The notes under the pieces were generated by a model. It had not been told where the DNA came from. It worked only from the letters and a program-made list of their open reading frames with translations, and did not search any database. From Candidatus Opimibacter skivensis (GTDB lineage Bacteria; Bacteroidota; Bacteroidia; Chitinophagales; Saprospiraceae): a stretch of 64,000 bases of DNA. The position numbers and the translations under genes are program-made. The DNA lies in the NCBI GenBank assembly GCA_016721905.1, contig JADKHH010000001.1, positions 186,001-250,000 of the forward strand, in the 5' to 3' direction. Shown piece by piece: positions 18,902 through 27,595 of the stretch (position 1 is the stretch's first letter; the number at the start of each line of letters is the position of its first letter).

Positions 18902-18966
18902 TTATATCATGGTGAGTGGCCAGGTATTTGTGTATCTAGTGCCTTCAACCGATAAGTTAATACTGT

Positions 18967-20037
18967 ATGAAGATTATCGCCTCCGAATGTTGGGCAGAAA
19001 AGTTTGAGCTGAAGGAGAGCTATTCGATAGCTTATCAAAAGGATATCACCCATTGTGATAACGTTTTCCTTACGCTGGAAACAGAAAGCGGTTTGACCGG
19101 TTGGGGCATGGCTGCACCCGATATGATTGTTACGGGAGAAGATACAGCTGCCGTACTACAATCCTACCATGGGCATATTGAAGCCTGCATGAAAGGGGAA
19201 AACCCGTTTTATTACAGCCGGCTCTATGAAGAATTGCGTGAAGCTTTACCCGGACAGGCATCTGCGCTTGCGATGGTAGAGATCGCTTTATACGACTTGA
19301 TGGCACAAAAGGCGGGTGTTCCACTCTATATGTTCTTAGGCGGATACCGCAAGAAAATAATTACCAGTGTCACCATAGGTATCCTGCCCGATGACAAGGT
19401 TCTGGACAAAACGGATGAACTCATGTTAAAAGGTGTCAGGGCCATCAAATTGAAAGGTGGTGTTGATGTGGAGCGTGATATCCGTATTGTCAGATTGGTG
19501 AGGAAAAAAATCGGAAATGGAATGGCACTGACACTTGATGCCAACCAGGGGTATAGTCTTATTGAAGCAGCTCACTTCATCCGCAATACCAAGGACGCTG
19601 GGTTGGAACTTATCGAACAGCCCACTTCTCCGGAGCTCACCTTTCAGTGGCATCTGCTGCGCCAGGAGGGGAATGTACCGATCATGGCTGATGAGAGTTT
19701 AAAGAAATTGTCAGATACATTTAATCTATCCAGTAGACAGGCCGTTGATTTTATCAATATCAAACTGATGAAGGTTGGGGGCATTACGCCTGCCTTACAA
19801 ATTAATTCCAGTGCCAGATCCGCTTCCGTAAAATGTATGATGGGATGCATGGATGAAAGTAGTCTGGGTATTGCTGCAGGTTTGCATGTTGCCCTGGCAC
19901 GCCCTAACATTAGTCACGCTGATCTTGACAGTTGGATGGATGTCATAGGTGATCCTTTTGAAGGATTGGTCATACTGGATGATGGATATCTGAAGCCAAC
20001 GCAGACACCAGGTCTGGGTATCAATCGCAAACGATAA
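18967..20037 (+). CDS. Enolase-superfamily epimerase (dipeptide epimerase / DgcA-like)
   Basis: This 356-residue protein is a muconate-lactonising-subgroup epimerase with an intact active site: K161-x-K163 (AIKLKGG), D191 (TLDANQG), E217 (LIEQP), D242 (MADES) and K266 (INIKLMK). It also has the D-x-D pair (D319, D321 in HADLDSW) that in Ala-Glu epimerases holds the substrate ammonium group. Both acid/base lysines being present predicts 1,1-proton transfer (epimerisation). With the DgcN-like neighbour it most likely interconverts N-acetyl-D- and L-glutamate; otherwise it could epimerise L-Ala-D/L-Glu from peptidoglycan. Its stop codon directly abuts that of the convergent lysA gene, with no base between them. 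Confidence 0.87.
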   Translation: MKIIASECWAEKFELKESYSIAYQKDITHCDNVFLTLETESGLTGWGMAAPDMIVTGEDTAAVLQSYHGHIEACMKGENPFYYSRLYEELREALPGQASALAMVEIALYDLMAQKAGVPLYMFLGGYRKKIITSVTIGILPDDKVLDKTDELMLKGVRAIKLKGGVDVERDIRIVRLVRKKIGNGMALTLDANQGYSLIEAAHFIRNTKDAGLELIEQPTSPELTFQWHLLRQEGNVPIMADESLKKLSDTFNLSSRQAVDFINIKLMKVGGITPALQINSSARSASVKCMMGCMDESSLGIAAGLHVALARPNISHADLDSWMDVIGDPFEGLVILDDGYLKPTQTPGLGINRKR

Positions 20038-21261
20038 TCACACCGGGGTATATCCGGTATACGTGCGGAGCAAATCATGTATGGTTTCTGCACGGCGTAT
20101 AAGTGCAGGCGTCCCATCTGTACCAACCAAAACTTCTGCAGGCCTGAACCTTCCATTATAATTGGAGGCCATCGTGAAACCATATGCACCTGCATTCATC
20201 AGGCATAGAATATCACCCTTTCGTATTGCATGCATGGGCCGGTTGGTCGCGAAAGAATCCGTTTCACATAGATAGCCTACGATGTCATAGTTCCGCACTT
20301 CACCATCCGGATTACTTAGATTGATGATGTGCTGATAGGCGCCATAACTCATAGGCCTCAGAAAGTGATTGAATCCAGATGACACAAATGCCATCGGCAA
20401 TGGGCCTTCCTCACGGACTCCTGTTACCTCCATAAGCAGATTACCTGCTGCGCTCACCAGAAATTTTCCTGGTTCAAGGACCATCGTCAGATTCCTGCCG
20501 ATTTCATCACAAAACTGATTGAAGCGCTTACTAACTTTTTTCCCGAAAGCCTCTATGTTGATTGCATGATCATTGGGATGGTATGGAATTTTAAATCCAC
20601 CTCCCAGGTCTATACGTTCAATAGAATCTCTCCAGTGTCGTGCTACATTGAGCAGGAATTCATATGCCTGGTCAAAACTTCCGGAGTCACCGATATCAGA
20701 ACCAAGATGCATGTGCACACCCGTCACTCGTAATGACATAGCACTGGTTCGTTTAAAAATTTCTTCTACCTGATTGGTCAGAAAACCAAATTTCGAACCA
20801 TCAGAACCTACCTGAAGCTTGGAATGTCCACCTGCCTGAATTCCGGGATTGAAACGCAAGGTAATGGCGGTGCCCGGAAAGTGACGTTCCATCCATTCCA
20901 GCACATGCAACTGGTCTACATGGACATGAACGCCTTTTTCGATAGCAAAAGCATACTCTTCAGTCAATACCCCTGAGGGTGTAAAGCTGATATGTGACGC
21001 TGGCACACCTGCTTCGAGCGCCATGATCATTTCACCGGGTGATACAGTATCTATCCCACAACCGTGCTTATAGATTTGCTTTAGCACTCCGATTGTGCTC
21101 AGCGCTTTGCAGGCATAACGGATTTCAAGGGAAGGAACATCGAAGGAGCTTTTGAGTGTATCAATCTGACGGTCAATCGTGGCTGCATCATATACAAACA
21201 GGGGCAATCCAAATGAATCTGCAAGAGAGAGTAACTGCGCTGACGGGAGGGCATTGAACAT
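20038..21261 (-). CDS. lysA: Diaminopimelate decarboxylase
   Basis: This 407-residue fold-type III PLP decarboxylase has K52 (RYACKA) as the Schiff-base lysine, the HMHLGSDIG stretch (183-191), a glycine loop (DLGGGF, 218-223), EPGKF (263-267, usually EPGR) and the C332-E333 pair (GYLCETDSF) that enters the partner active site. The order and length fit LysA, which converts meso-diaminopimelate to L-lysine in the cytosol. It is followed after 11 bases by a peptidoglycan carboxypeptidase gene read in the same direction from further upstream, so both concern DAP and cell-wall metabolism. A related carboxynorspermidine decarboxylase is less likely given the motifs and length. Confidence 0.88.
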   Translation of the reverse strand: MFNALPSAQLLSLADSFGLPLFVYDAATIDRQIDTLKSSFDVPSLEIRYACKALSTIGVLKQIYKHGCGIDTVSPGEMIMALEAGVPASHISFTPSGVLTEEYAFAIEKGVHVHVDQLHVLEWMERHFPGTAITLRFNPGIQAGGHSKLQVGSDGSKFGFLTNQVEEIFKRTSAMSLRVTGVHMHLGSDIGDSGSFDQAYEFLLNVARHWRDSIERIDLGGGFKIPYHPNDHAINIEAFGKKVSKRFNQFCDEIGRNLTMVLEPGKFLVSAAGNLLMEVTGVREEGPLPMAFVSSGFNHFLRPMSYGAYQHIINLSNPDGEVRNYDIVGYLCETDSFATNRPMHAIRKGDILCLMNAGAYGFTMASNYNGRFRPAEVLVGTDGTPALIRRAETIHDLLRTYTGYTPV

Positions 21262-21272
21262 GGGTGTGAGAT

Positions 21273-22595
21273 CTAATATTGCTCATAAAGAAAAGAAAAA
21301 AACTTTTCCATCGTTTTCTGAAGCTCATAGGACTTACCAGGAATCTGATTATTCATCCAGGAGAATAACAGAATATTTCCCGATTTGGTGAGCAGAAACC
21401 CACTCAGGCAATATATATTCTTGAGCGATCCGCTTTTGGCATAGATATAAGGTATACCCTTGGGTCCTTTAAAGCTATACTGTAAAGTTCCTGTTTTGCC
21501 ACCGGCTGGAAACATTTCCTTGAGGTAATTGATATCTTTTAATTCAAGGATGTGAAGCATCAACGAAATAATGGAACGCGGGGTCATCAGGTTGTATCGT
21601 GATAATCCTGATCCATCGACCCAATCAATCTCGGATTCAATATCACTCAATGGGCCGTATAGAAGACTGTCAATGATGTCCTTCTCAGACATATGACCAA
21701 GTTCCTTCAGCGCACATGCTAACAAGAGCTGCTCAGCGATGAAATTATCGCTCTCCTGCATCATGATCCTGATCAACGTGTCCCTTGATGATCCTTTTAT
21801 ATGCAACGCATCAGGAGGTAATGGTTTATGGGTAAATAATATTTCCTTCCCTGTTGCTTCTGCCCATGAATACTGAACATCATTTTTAAAAAAAGTAACC
21901 GGCACTTCAACTTCTTCTATAGACTCGATCGGATTGTAGGTATAGAAATATCCATCACCCCATTCTGTCTTGCCTTCATCTGAAACACTATCTGTACTCA
22001 CCTTGAGCAGTGAAGTGAGATATGCAGGAGTAACTGTTATTTCATCTCCACTACGTAAGATCCATAATCTGTTTCCATAAATCGGAAACGCATTGCGTTC
22101 ACATTGATAGGTGAAATGATAGTCATCCCAGGCCCATCCGGTTCCAAAGCGTGTAGTTTGAAAATGGTCATCACAAAAGATAATCTTCTTGTTACTCGCT
22201 CGTATAAAGTCTGGCAAGGCAGCGGGTTGTTCGCGATCAGGAAAGTATGTGCCCGGATCTCCCCCACCCCATATGATGAGACTATCTTCTTTCTCAATAT
22301 ATAATGCAGCATCAAGTTGCTCATCAAGCAGTTCCAGTGCCGCATACATCGTGAGTATTTTAACGTTAGAAGCAGGTGTAAATGAATTATCCTCCCGGTG
22401 ATTGAAGATGGTTTTCTTTTTCTGAAGATCATACACTGATATGCCAACATGGTGCTTGCTATCTAAGCCCAGTTCTTCCCATGCTTTGTCAATAGAGCGG
22501 ATCTGGCCCATATTCGCTTGTGCTATCGCAGCATCAGTAGTTGACAAGACTATGGACAGCACGAAGAATATATAATTGGAATACCTGTATTTCAT
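21273..22595 (-). CDS. dacB: D-alanyl-D-alanine carboxypeptidase/endopeptidase (peptidase S13)
   Basis: This 440-residue protein has a signal peptide (cut near AIAQ, residue 26) and the three serine-penicillin-binding motifs: SNVK (S76-K79, in FTPASNVKIL), SDN (282-284) and KTGT (367-370). Spacing between the first two is long (about 200 residues), as expected for the S13/PBP4 class with inserted domains. It acts in the periplasm, trimming D-Ala or cutting cross-links. It is transcribed toward lysA with an 11-base gap, consistent with a cell-wall turnover unit. Confidence 0.9.
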   Translation of the reverse strand: MKYRYSNYIFFVLSIVLSTTDAAIAQANMGQIRSIDKAWEELGLDSKHHVGISVYDLQKKKTIFNHREDNSFTPASNVKILTMYAALELLDEQLDAALYIEKEDSLIIWGGGDPGTYFPDREQPAALPDFIRASNKKIIFCDDHFQTTRFGTGWAWDDYHFTYQCERNAFPIYGNRLWILRSGDEITVTPAYLTSLLKVSTDSVSDEGKTEWGDGYFYTYNPIESIEEVEVPVTFFKNDVQYSWAEATGKEILFTHKPLPPDALHIKGSSRDTLIRIMMQESDNFIAEQLLLACALKELGHMSEKDIIDSLLYGPLSDIESEIDWVDGSGLSRYNLMTPRSIISLMLHILELKDINYLKEMFPAGGKTGTLQYSFKGPKGIPYIYAKSGSLKNIYCLSGFLLTKSGNILLFSWMNNQIPGKSYELQKTMEKFFSFLYEQY

Positions 22596-22754
22596 TTATT
22601 GGATTGACTAACTTGACAGATGATTGTAAAAGGTTGAAACTATTTGAGCTGAACCTTCCGACATTATGTCATCAAGGCTGAAAAATACTGCCAAACAGGC
22701 AAATAACAGCTATAGGAATACACTTTGATGGGTTAAGGATAAGATAACGCAGCT

Positions 22755-23513
22755 ATGATTGATTTTCAGAAAGAAGTAATTGACAAGAGTTTCCAGCTAC
22801 CTGTATTGGTTGATTTCTGGGCACCCTGGTGTGGTCCTTGTAAAGTATTAGGGCCTGTCATTGAACAACTGGCACATGACCAGGAAGGTCAGTGGAGTCT
22901 TGTGAAAGTAAATACAGAGGATCAGCAGGAGCTGGCCACCAGATATAACATCAGGAGTATTCCCAATGTGAAGTTGTTTTACCGGGGAGATGTCATTGAT
23001 GAATTCACTGGTGCATTACCACGGCAGATGATCCTCGAATGGTTAAAGCACGCTTTGCCTAATCCGGGGCTATTAGCACTGGATCAGTTGCTTGCTGAAA
23101 AAGAGGTCCCTGAGCCGGGAGATCTGGAACCTTTAATGGATCGTTTTCCTGAAAGCCCTGAAATCCGGATAGTCCTCAGTCAGCTCATCCTGTGGGACGC
23201 TCCCGAAAAGGTTCACACGGTATTGGAGACGATCAAAATGGGTACGCCTTTTTATGACAAGGCAACCTACCTTAGAGATATTGCCAATTTCCTTGTTTTG
23301 ACGTCTGATGATGAAGACCTGACTCGTATTCAAAATTTGTTCAGGAAAGGAAGCCTGGAGGAGGCATTGCCTATTGTGATCGAGGTACTTGGAAAAGACA
23401 ATAAAAAGGGAGATGGAAAACTATCGAAAGCGGCCATAGGGATATTCAATACCCTTGGCACGCAGCATCCCCTCACAAAAGCATATCGACGTCAACTGGA
23501 CATGGTCCTGTGA
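22755..23513 (+). CDS. Thioredoxin with C-terminal TPR-like domain (CnoX/YbbN-like)
   Basis: The N-terminal ~105 residues form a thioredoxin fold with WCGPC at 25-29 and the cis-proline loop SIPNVKLF near 73. The C-terminal ~140 residues are helical and rich in acidic residues, as in the YbbN/CnoX family, which combines a thioredoxin domain with a TPR-like tail and protects clients during oxidative stress. No signal peptide is present, so it is cytosolic. It stands alone between a divergent dacB and a convergent DUF983 gene, whose 3' end is 3 bases away. Confidence 0.85.
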   Translation: MIDFQKEVIDKSFQLPVLVDFWAPWCGPCKVLGPVIEQLAHDQEGQWSLVKVNTEDQQELATRYNIRSIPNVKLFYRGDVIDEFTGALPRQMILEWLKHALPNPGLLALDQLLAEKEVPEPGDLEPLMDRFPESPEIRIVLSQLILWDAPEKVHTVLETIKMGTPFYDKATYLRDIANFLVLTSDDEDLTRIQNLFRKGSLEEALPIVIEVLGKDNKKGDGKLSKAAIGIFNTLGTQHPLTKAYRRQLDMVL

Positions 23514-23516
23514 TGA

Positions 23517-23894
23517 TTAGTGCTTATGCGTCTGGCCAACAGTTTTGGGGTCAAATTTTACGACCAGGTGAATCCAGATCGAACGGCTGAATCTGAGGTT
23601 CCATATAAACATCACGGCAAGCGTAAGCAGCAGGACTAAAAAAGCCAAATCAACAGATTGGTGGAAATAGAAAACCAACAAACCGGTGAGTCCAAGACTA
23701 AAGAAGGCTAGAAAAATATAGGATATAAACATTGCACCGAAATAAAAGCCCGGTTCGGGTTCAAATTTCTGGCCACACACCGGGCATTGTTTATTCATCG
23801 CCAATGGCTTCGATAACTGCATGGGTGTTTCAAATAGTTTACTTTGCCTGCATCGCGGACACGTCATCTTGAAAATGCTGGAAATCCTGCTCAT
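23517..23894 (-). CDS. DUF983 small membrane protein with zinc-ribbon
   Basis: About 125 residues, with two cysteine pairs (TCPRCRQ and QCPVCGQKF) forming a likely zinc ribbon, then FEPEPGFYFGAMFISY and two membrane segments. This is the DUF983 layout. The start at 23894 (MSRISSIF) is chosen; five further codons with an earlier ATG (23909) are possible but add a non-typical MYFCR head. The role is unknown, and relatives are often found near cytochrome or membrane-assembly genes, which is not the case here. Confidence 0.82.
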   Translation of the reverse strand: MSRISSIFKMTCPRCRQSKLFETPMQLSKPLAMNKQCPVCGQKFEPEPGFYFGAMFISYIFLAFFSLGLTGLLVFYFHQSVDLAFLVLLLTLAVMFIWNLRFSRSIWIHLVVKFDPKTVGQTHKH

Positions 23895-23964
23895 GCGGCA
23901 AAAGTACAAGCATAAATCCCAGGAAAGGTGTAATAAAAGTTACTTTTCCCGGTTTTGAAAGGGC

Positions 23965-26583
23965 CTACTTCCTGAAACCTATACCCTGCCGCTGAAAACC
24001 TGACATATTTTTGTCGCGTGCAAAATCCTTCACATCTTCAAAAGTGATCAGATTGGCCTGATTACGGACATCAGCACCGGACTTCGCGAGCCGAAGATTT
24101 TGATTTTTAATAACGTCCTGGACCGTTTGCCGGATACTTCTGGCGTTTCCAAAATATTTGTCCCTGTAATCATACAGCATTTTGAAATAAGCTGTCAGGT
24201 GCTCCAGGGCTTTAGGGGTTATCCTCATCTCCTGGGCCTGGATCATATGCGTAGCGATTTCATTCAATTCTTCCGGGCTGTAATCTTCAAACCGGAGCAC
24301 CTTGTCAAATCTTGAACTCAACCCAGGGTTGGCTTTGAGGAATGCCTCCATATTTTCCGGATATCCGGCAGCAAACACAAAAAACTGCCCCCTTTTGTCC
24401 TCCATGCGCTTAAGAATAGTCTGGATCACTTCGTTACCAAAATCATGCGCATTACCGGAAGAGTTGGTAAGCGCGTATGCCTCGTCGATAAACAAGACAC
24501 CACCCATCGCTTCATCTATTTTCTCGGCGGTTTTGAGCGCTGTCTGCCCTACATATCCCGCTACAAGCCCCTGGCGGTCGGTCTCTACCATATGTCCACG
24601 CTCGAGAATACCAAGTGACTTGTAGATCCTGGTCAGTATGCGGGCTACTGTTGTTTTTCCTGTACCTGGATTGCCAATAAAGACCGTGTGCATATAAAAT
24701 TTGTTGAGCACCCCGCGTCCAATGGTCTGGTGATATCGCACGATATCGACCATTTCCTTGATTTGTTTCTTGACTCCTTCCAGGCCCGTCAGTGCATTCA
24801 ATTCAGCAAGGGACATTTCAAGTAATTTCTCATCCACTGGTATGATTGGGGACGTAAAGTCCTCCAGGGCTTTAATCGCCAGGATATCTTCCGGAAGTAT
24901 ACTGGATAAATCATCCCGCGATGGATCTCTCAATTGCGGATGCTTCATAATACGTAGACCAAGCGCAACCTTTGCTTTTTCAATGAGGTCATTGACAAAG
25001 CGTGCGTTACCAAACGTCCTGTCCCTGTTGCGATAAGCTTCAGTAATAATTTCATCCACCAGCTTACGAGCTTCTGCAGTAAGTGTTACCTCTTTTTCCT
25101 GACAGGTATAATGTGCTATTGCGGACAATTCCTGAGGCAGGTAATCTGCAAACTGGTAATGGATCTTAAACCTCGACTTCAGGCCTGGATTTGAATCCAG
25201 GAAATATTTCATTTCCTTAGGATAGCCGGCCACGATGACAGCCATATCACCCTGGCCGTTTGACATTTCCTTGACCAGGATTTCTATCACCTCGCGTCCA
25301 AAGTCCTTGGTGTCATCATTGGCTCGTGCAAGGCTGTATGCTTCATCTATAAACAATACACCTCCCCGGGCTTTTTCGATGGCATCTTTAGTCCTGGGGG
25401 CTGTCTGGCCGATGTATTCACCTACTAAATCCACGCGGTCCACTTGATGGACGTGACCTTTGGACAACAGGCCCATATGCTTGTAAAGCCTGCCCATCAT
25501 TCCGGCGACTGTAGTCTTCCCGGTACCAGGATTGCCCGCAAAAACCGAGTGAATGTTGATATCCTGTCTCTCCGTGAAGCCCTTATCCTTTCGCAGTTGT
25601 AAGAAGCGTAGATATTGAGCATGTTCGAAAACCTGTTTCTTAATTTGATTGAGGCCTATCATCGCGGTCAGGTCAGACATCACCTCATCGAGGCTTTGTT
25701 CCGGCTGTGCTTCTGTATGGAAATGAGCGGGACGGTAGTCAGGCCACAAAACCTGGCTTTGGCCTTCCATAAATTCTTCACCCACTTCAAAAGGAACAAC
25801 AGCTACCAGCTTATCCATAAAAATAATCTCAGCCGTATACCTCCCGGGACGCCATGAACCTTTCACATTGGAGCCCCAGCCGGCAGTCACTTTCACTTTC
25901 TCATCTCCTTTCTTGATGGTCTGCAACCGGGTGACCTGCCCTTTCAGCTCTCTTGCTTCATTGTAAAACTTGGTAAACAGTTCACATTGCCAGGCATCCT
26001 GCGTCTGGAGGTTTTGAAATATGACTTCTGAATAGATATAACGGGTCTCCGCACTTGAAAAGGCAACAAAGTAATGGCGGTCATCTTCGCCCACATCATC
26101 ATATTGCCCTTCATACAATCGAAGGGACTGCAACGACAGATATCGAGGCTGTCCATTGACAAGTGTTTCACTTTCCTCTATGTAGAAATACTTTGACCCA
26201 ACCTTTTCATTATCGATAAACGCTTCCCAGCAATACGGTCCTTTTTTCCAGAAGGAGCCTTCCTTCTTATTGCCCCAGCCTTCGCGGATGTAGACAATGC
26301 TGTCGTACTTGCTGACATTTCTCCTGATTTGCAGCCGGCACAATTCCTTTCCTGCACGCTTCATGGACAGACAACGCAGGGTCACTTCCACATCCCAGCT
26401 CTGAACATCAAAATACTTATTGTAGAAGGATAACTCGGCATATACATACGATGCTTCCAGCCGATCATAGACTTGCCGGTATTTCTTCTTGTTATCTGCC
26501 AGCCACTCTGTGGAAGCGTACACTTTTAGTTCTTTAAACTTATACGCTTTAGCTTCGGATTGGGATTGGGTTATTTCTTCCAT
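23965..26583 (-). CDS. Double AAA+ protein of CbbX/SpoVK type with duplicated N-terminal domains
   Basis: This 872-residue protein has two CbbX-like AAA+ modules. Walker A motifs are GNPGTGKTT at 350-358 and 637-645; Walker B motifs are GGVLFIDEAYSL (407-418) and GGVLFIDEAYAL (694-705). Each module has an NPGLKSRF/NPGLSSRF stretch and FGNAR before the C-terminal lid. The N-terminal ~280 residues appear to hold two related beta-rich domains (about 20-135 and 170-268), each with an aromatic opening and a GWGxxxxGSW stretch (101-112 and 235-244). The family includes rubisco activase CbbX, SpoVK and the EccA ATPases. It is probably a remodelling ATPase whose N-terminal domains select clients; the client is unknown. 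Confidence 0.85.
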   Translation of the reverse strand: MEEITQSQSEAKAYKFKELKVYASTEWLADNKKKYRQVYDRLEASYVYAELSFYNKYFDVQSWDVEVTLRCLSMKRAGKELCRLQIRRNVSKYDSIVYIREGWGNKKEGSFWKKGPYCWEAFIDNEKVGSKYFYIEESETLVNGQPRYLSLQSLRLYEGQYDDVGEDDRHYFVAFSSAETRYIYSEVIFQNLQTQDAWQCELFTKFYNEARELKGQVTRLQTIKKGDEKVKVTAGWGSNVKGSWRPGRYTAEIIFMDKLVAVVPFEVGEEFMEGQSQVLWPDYRPAHFHTEAQPEQSLDEVMSDLTAMIGLNQIKKQVFEHAQYLRFLQLRKDKGFTERQDINIHSVFAGNPGTGKTTVAGMMGRLYKHMGLLSKGHVHQVDRVDLVGEYIGQTAPRTKDAIEKARGGVLFIDEAYSLARANDDTKDFGREVIEILVKEMSNGQGDMAVIVAGYPKEMKYFLDSNPGLKSRFKIHYQFADYLPQELSAIAHYTCQEKEVTLTAEARKLVDEIITEAYRNRDRTFGNARFVNDLIEKAKVALGLRIMKHPQLRDPSRDDLSSILPEDILAIKALEDFTSPIIPVDEKLLEMSLAELNALTGLEGVKKQIKEMVDIVRYHQTIGRGVLNKFYMHTVFIGNPGTGKTTVARILTRIYKSLGILERGHMVETDRQGLVAGYVGQTALKTAEKIDEAMGGVLFIDEAYALTNSSGNAHDFGNEVIQTILKRMEDKRGQFFVFAAGYPENMEAFLKANPGLSSRFDKVLRFEDYSPEELNEIATHMIQAQEMRITPKALEHLTAYFKMLYDYRDKYFGNARSIRQTVQDVIKNQNLRLAKSGADVRNQANLITFEDVKDFARDKNMSGFQRQGIGFRK

Positions 26584-26592
26584 AATACTTTT

Positions 26593-26624
26593 TAAATATA
26601 GGGGGTTCGATGGTAAGTACCAAA
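26593..26624 (-). promoter_or_regulatory. Candidate promoter for the double AAA+ gene
   Basis: On the minus strand TTTG (26621-26624) is followed after exactly 20 bases by TATATTTA (26593-26600), one mismatch from TAnnTTTG. The predicted start point would be only a few bases before the ATG at 26583, implying a very short or absent leader. Confidence 0.38.
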
Positions 26625-26711
26625 CGCTATGGGGAATTATCTTTTACTACAAGGGTCTCGCCCGACATTCCATTTAACAAACGAAAGCCAGTATATTGAC
26701 CTCTGAATCCA

Positions 26712-27578
26712 ATGCTCAAAACCTTTTTCCATATTATCCGTTGGCCAAATCTGCTGATGCTGGCTGTCATTCAGGTTGTTATTTACATCCGGTTATTACA
26801 GTCTGATCTGTCGGTGCTGGGCCTTGATGAGATTATGCTATTGATCAGTATCACCATGCTGATTGCAGCGTCAGGGTATGTGATCAATGATTATTACGAT
26901 GCCCGGATCGACAGCATCAATAAGCCACAGCGCTGGATTGCAGGTAACACCTGGTCCTTAAAGACCGTCATGAAGGTATATGGTGGACTTGTTGGCGTGG
27001 GAGCCTTGATGTCCATCATCCTGGCTGCTAAATTGTCATTGTTCATTTACCTGTTTATCTATCCGGTCGCTATCGCCGGGCTTTGGTTTTACTCCTATGC
27101 GCTCAAATGCAGGCCGTTGGCCGGAAATCTTTGGGTAGCTCTTTTTTGTGGAGGTGTAGTCGCCATCATTGCTTTGCCTGATGTATTGCATGGCAACACT
27201 GAGGTGATCAGCACCCAGTTATGGTATTATTCCTTGTTTGCTTTTTTAAGCACCTGGTACAGGGAAGCCATCAAGGACCTTGAAGATATGGCGGGAGATA
27301 AGCTCGAAGGTTGCAATACTTTTCCTGTGCGTTTTGGAATTACGTATGGAAAGATCATGGCGATTGCACTTGGCCTCTTCCTGATTACCGCTTTGATAGC
27401 ATGGGAAATGACCCAGACGGATAGTTTGAAAAAATTGATTTTTACTGTATTGGAAGGTTCGGTCGTGGCTACAACAGCATTTATCTGGTGGTCCAAAGAC
27501 CATACATATTTTCAAAAAGCTTCTTTACTTATCAAAGGAGTGATGCTGGCAGGTACATTGGTTTTGTTGATTAAATAA
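26712..27578 (+). CDS. UbiA-family prenyltransferase
   Basis: This 288-residue integral membrane protein has about eight hydrophobic segments and both Asp-rich motifs of the UbiA family: NDYYDARID (about 55-63) and YREAIKDLEDMAGDK (about 182-196). These bind the prenyl diphosphate through magnesium. The closest functional class among Bacteroidota relatives is geranylgeranylglycerol-phosphate geranylgeranyltransferase-like, but substrate cannot be assigned from motifs. It is followed after 17 bases by acs and may share its transcript. Confidence 0.85.
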   Translation: MLKTFFHIIRWPNLLMLAVIQVVIYIRLLQSDLSVLGLDEIMLLISITMLIAASGYVINDYYDARIDSINKPQRWIAGNTWSLKTVMKVYGGLVGVGALMSIILAAKLSLFIYLFIYPVAIAGLWFYSYALKCRPLAGNLWVALFCGGVVAIIALPDVLHGNTEVISTQLWYYSLFAFLSTWYREAIKDLEDMAGDKLEGCNTFPVRFGITYGKIMAIALGLFLITALIAWEMTQTDSLKKLIFTVLEGSVVATTAFIWWSKDHTYFQKASLLIKGVMLAGTLVLLIK

Positions 27579-27595
27579 AAAGCACCATTGCGTCC

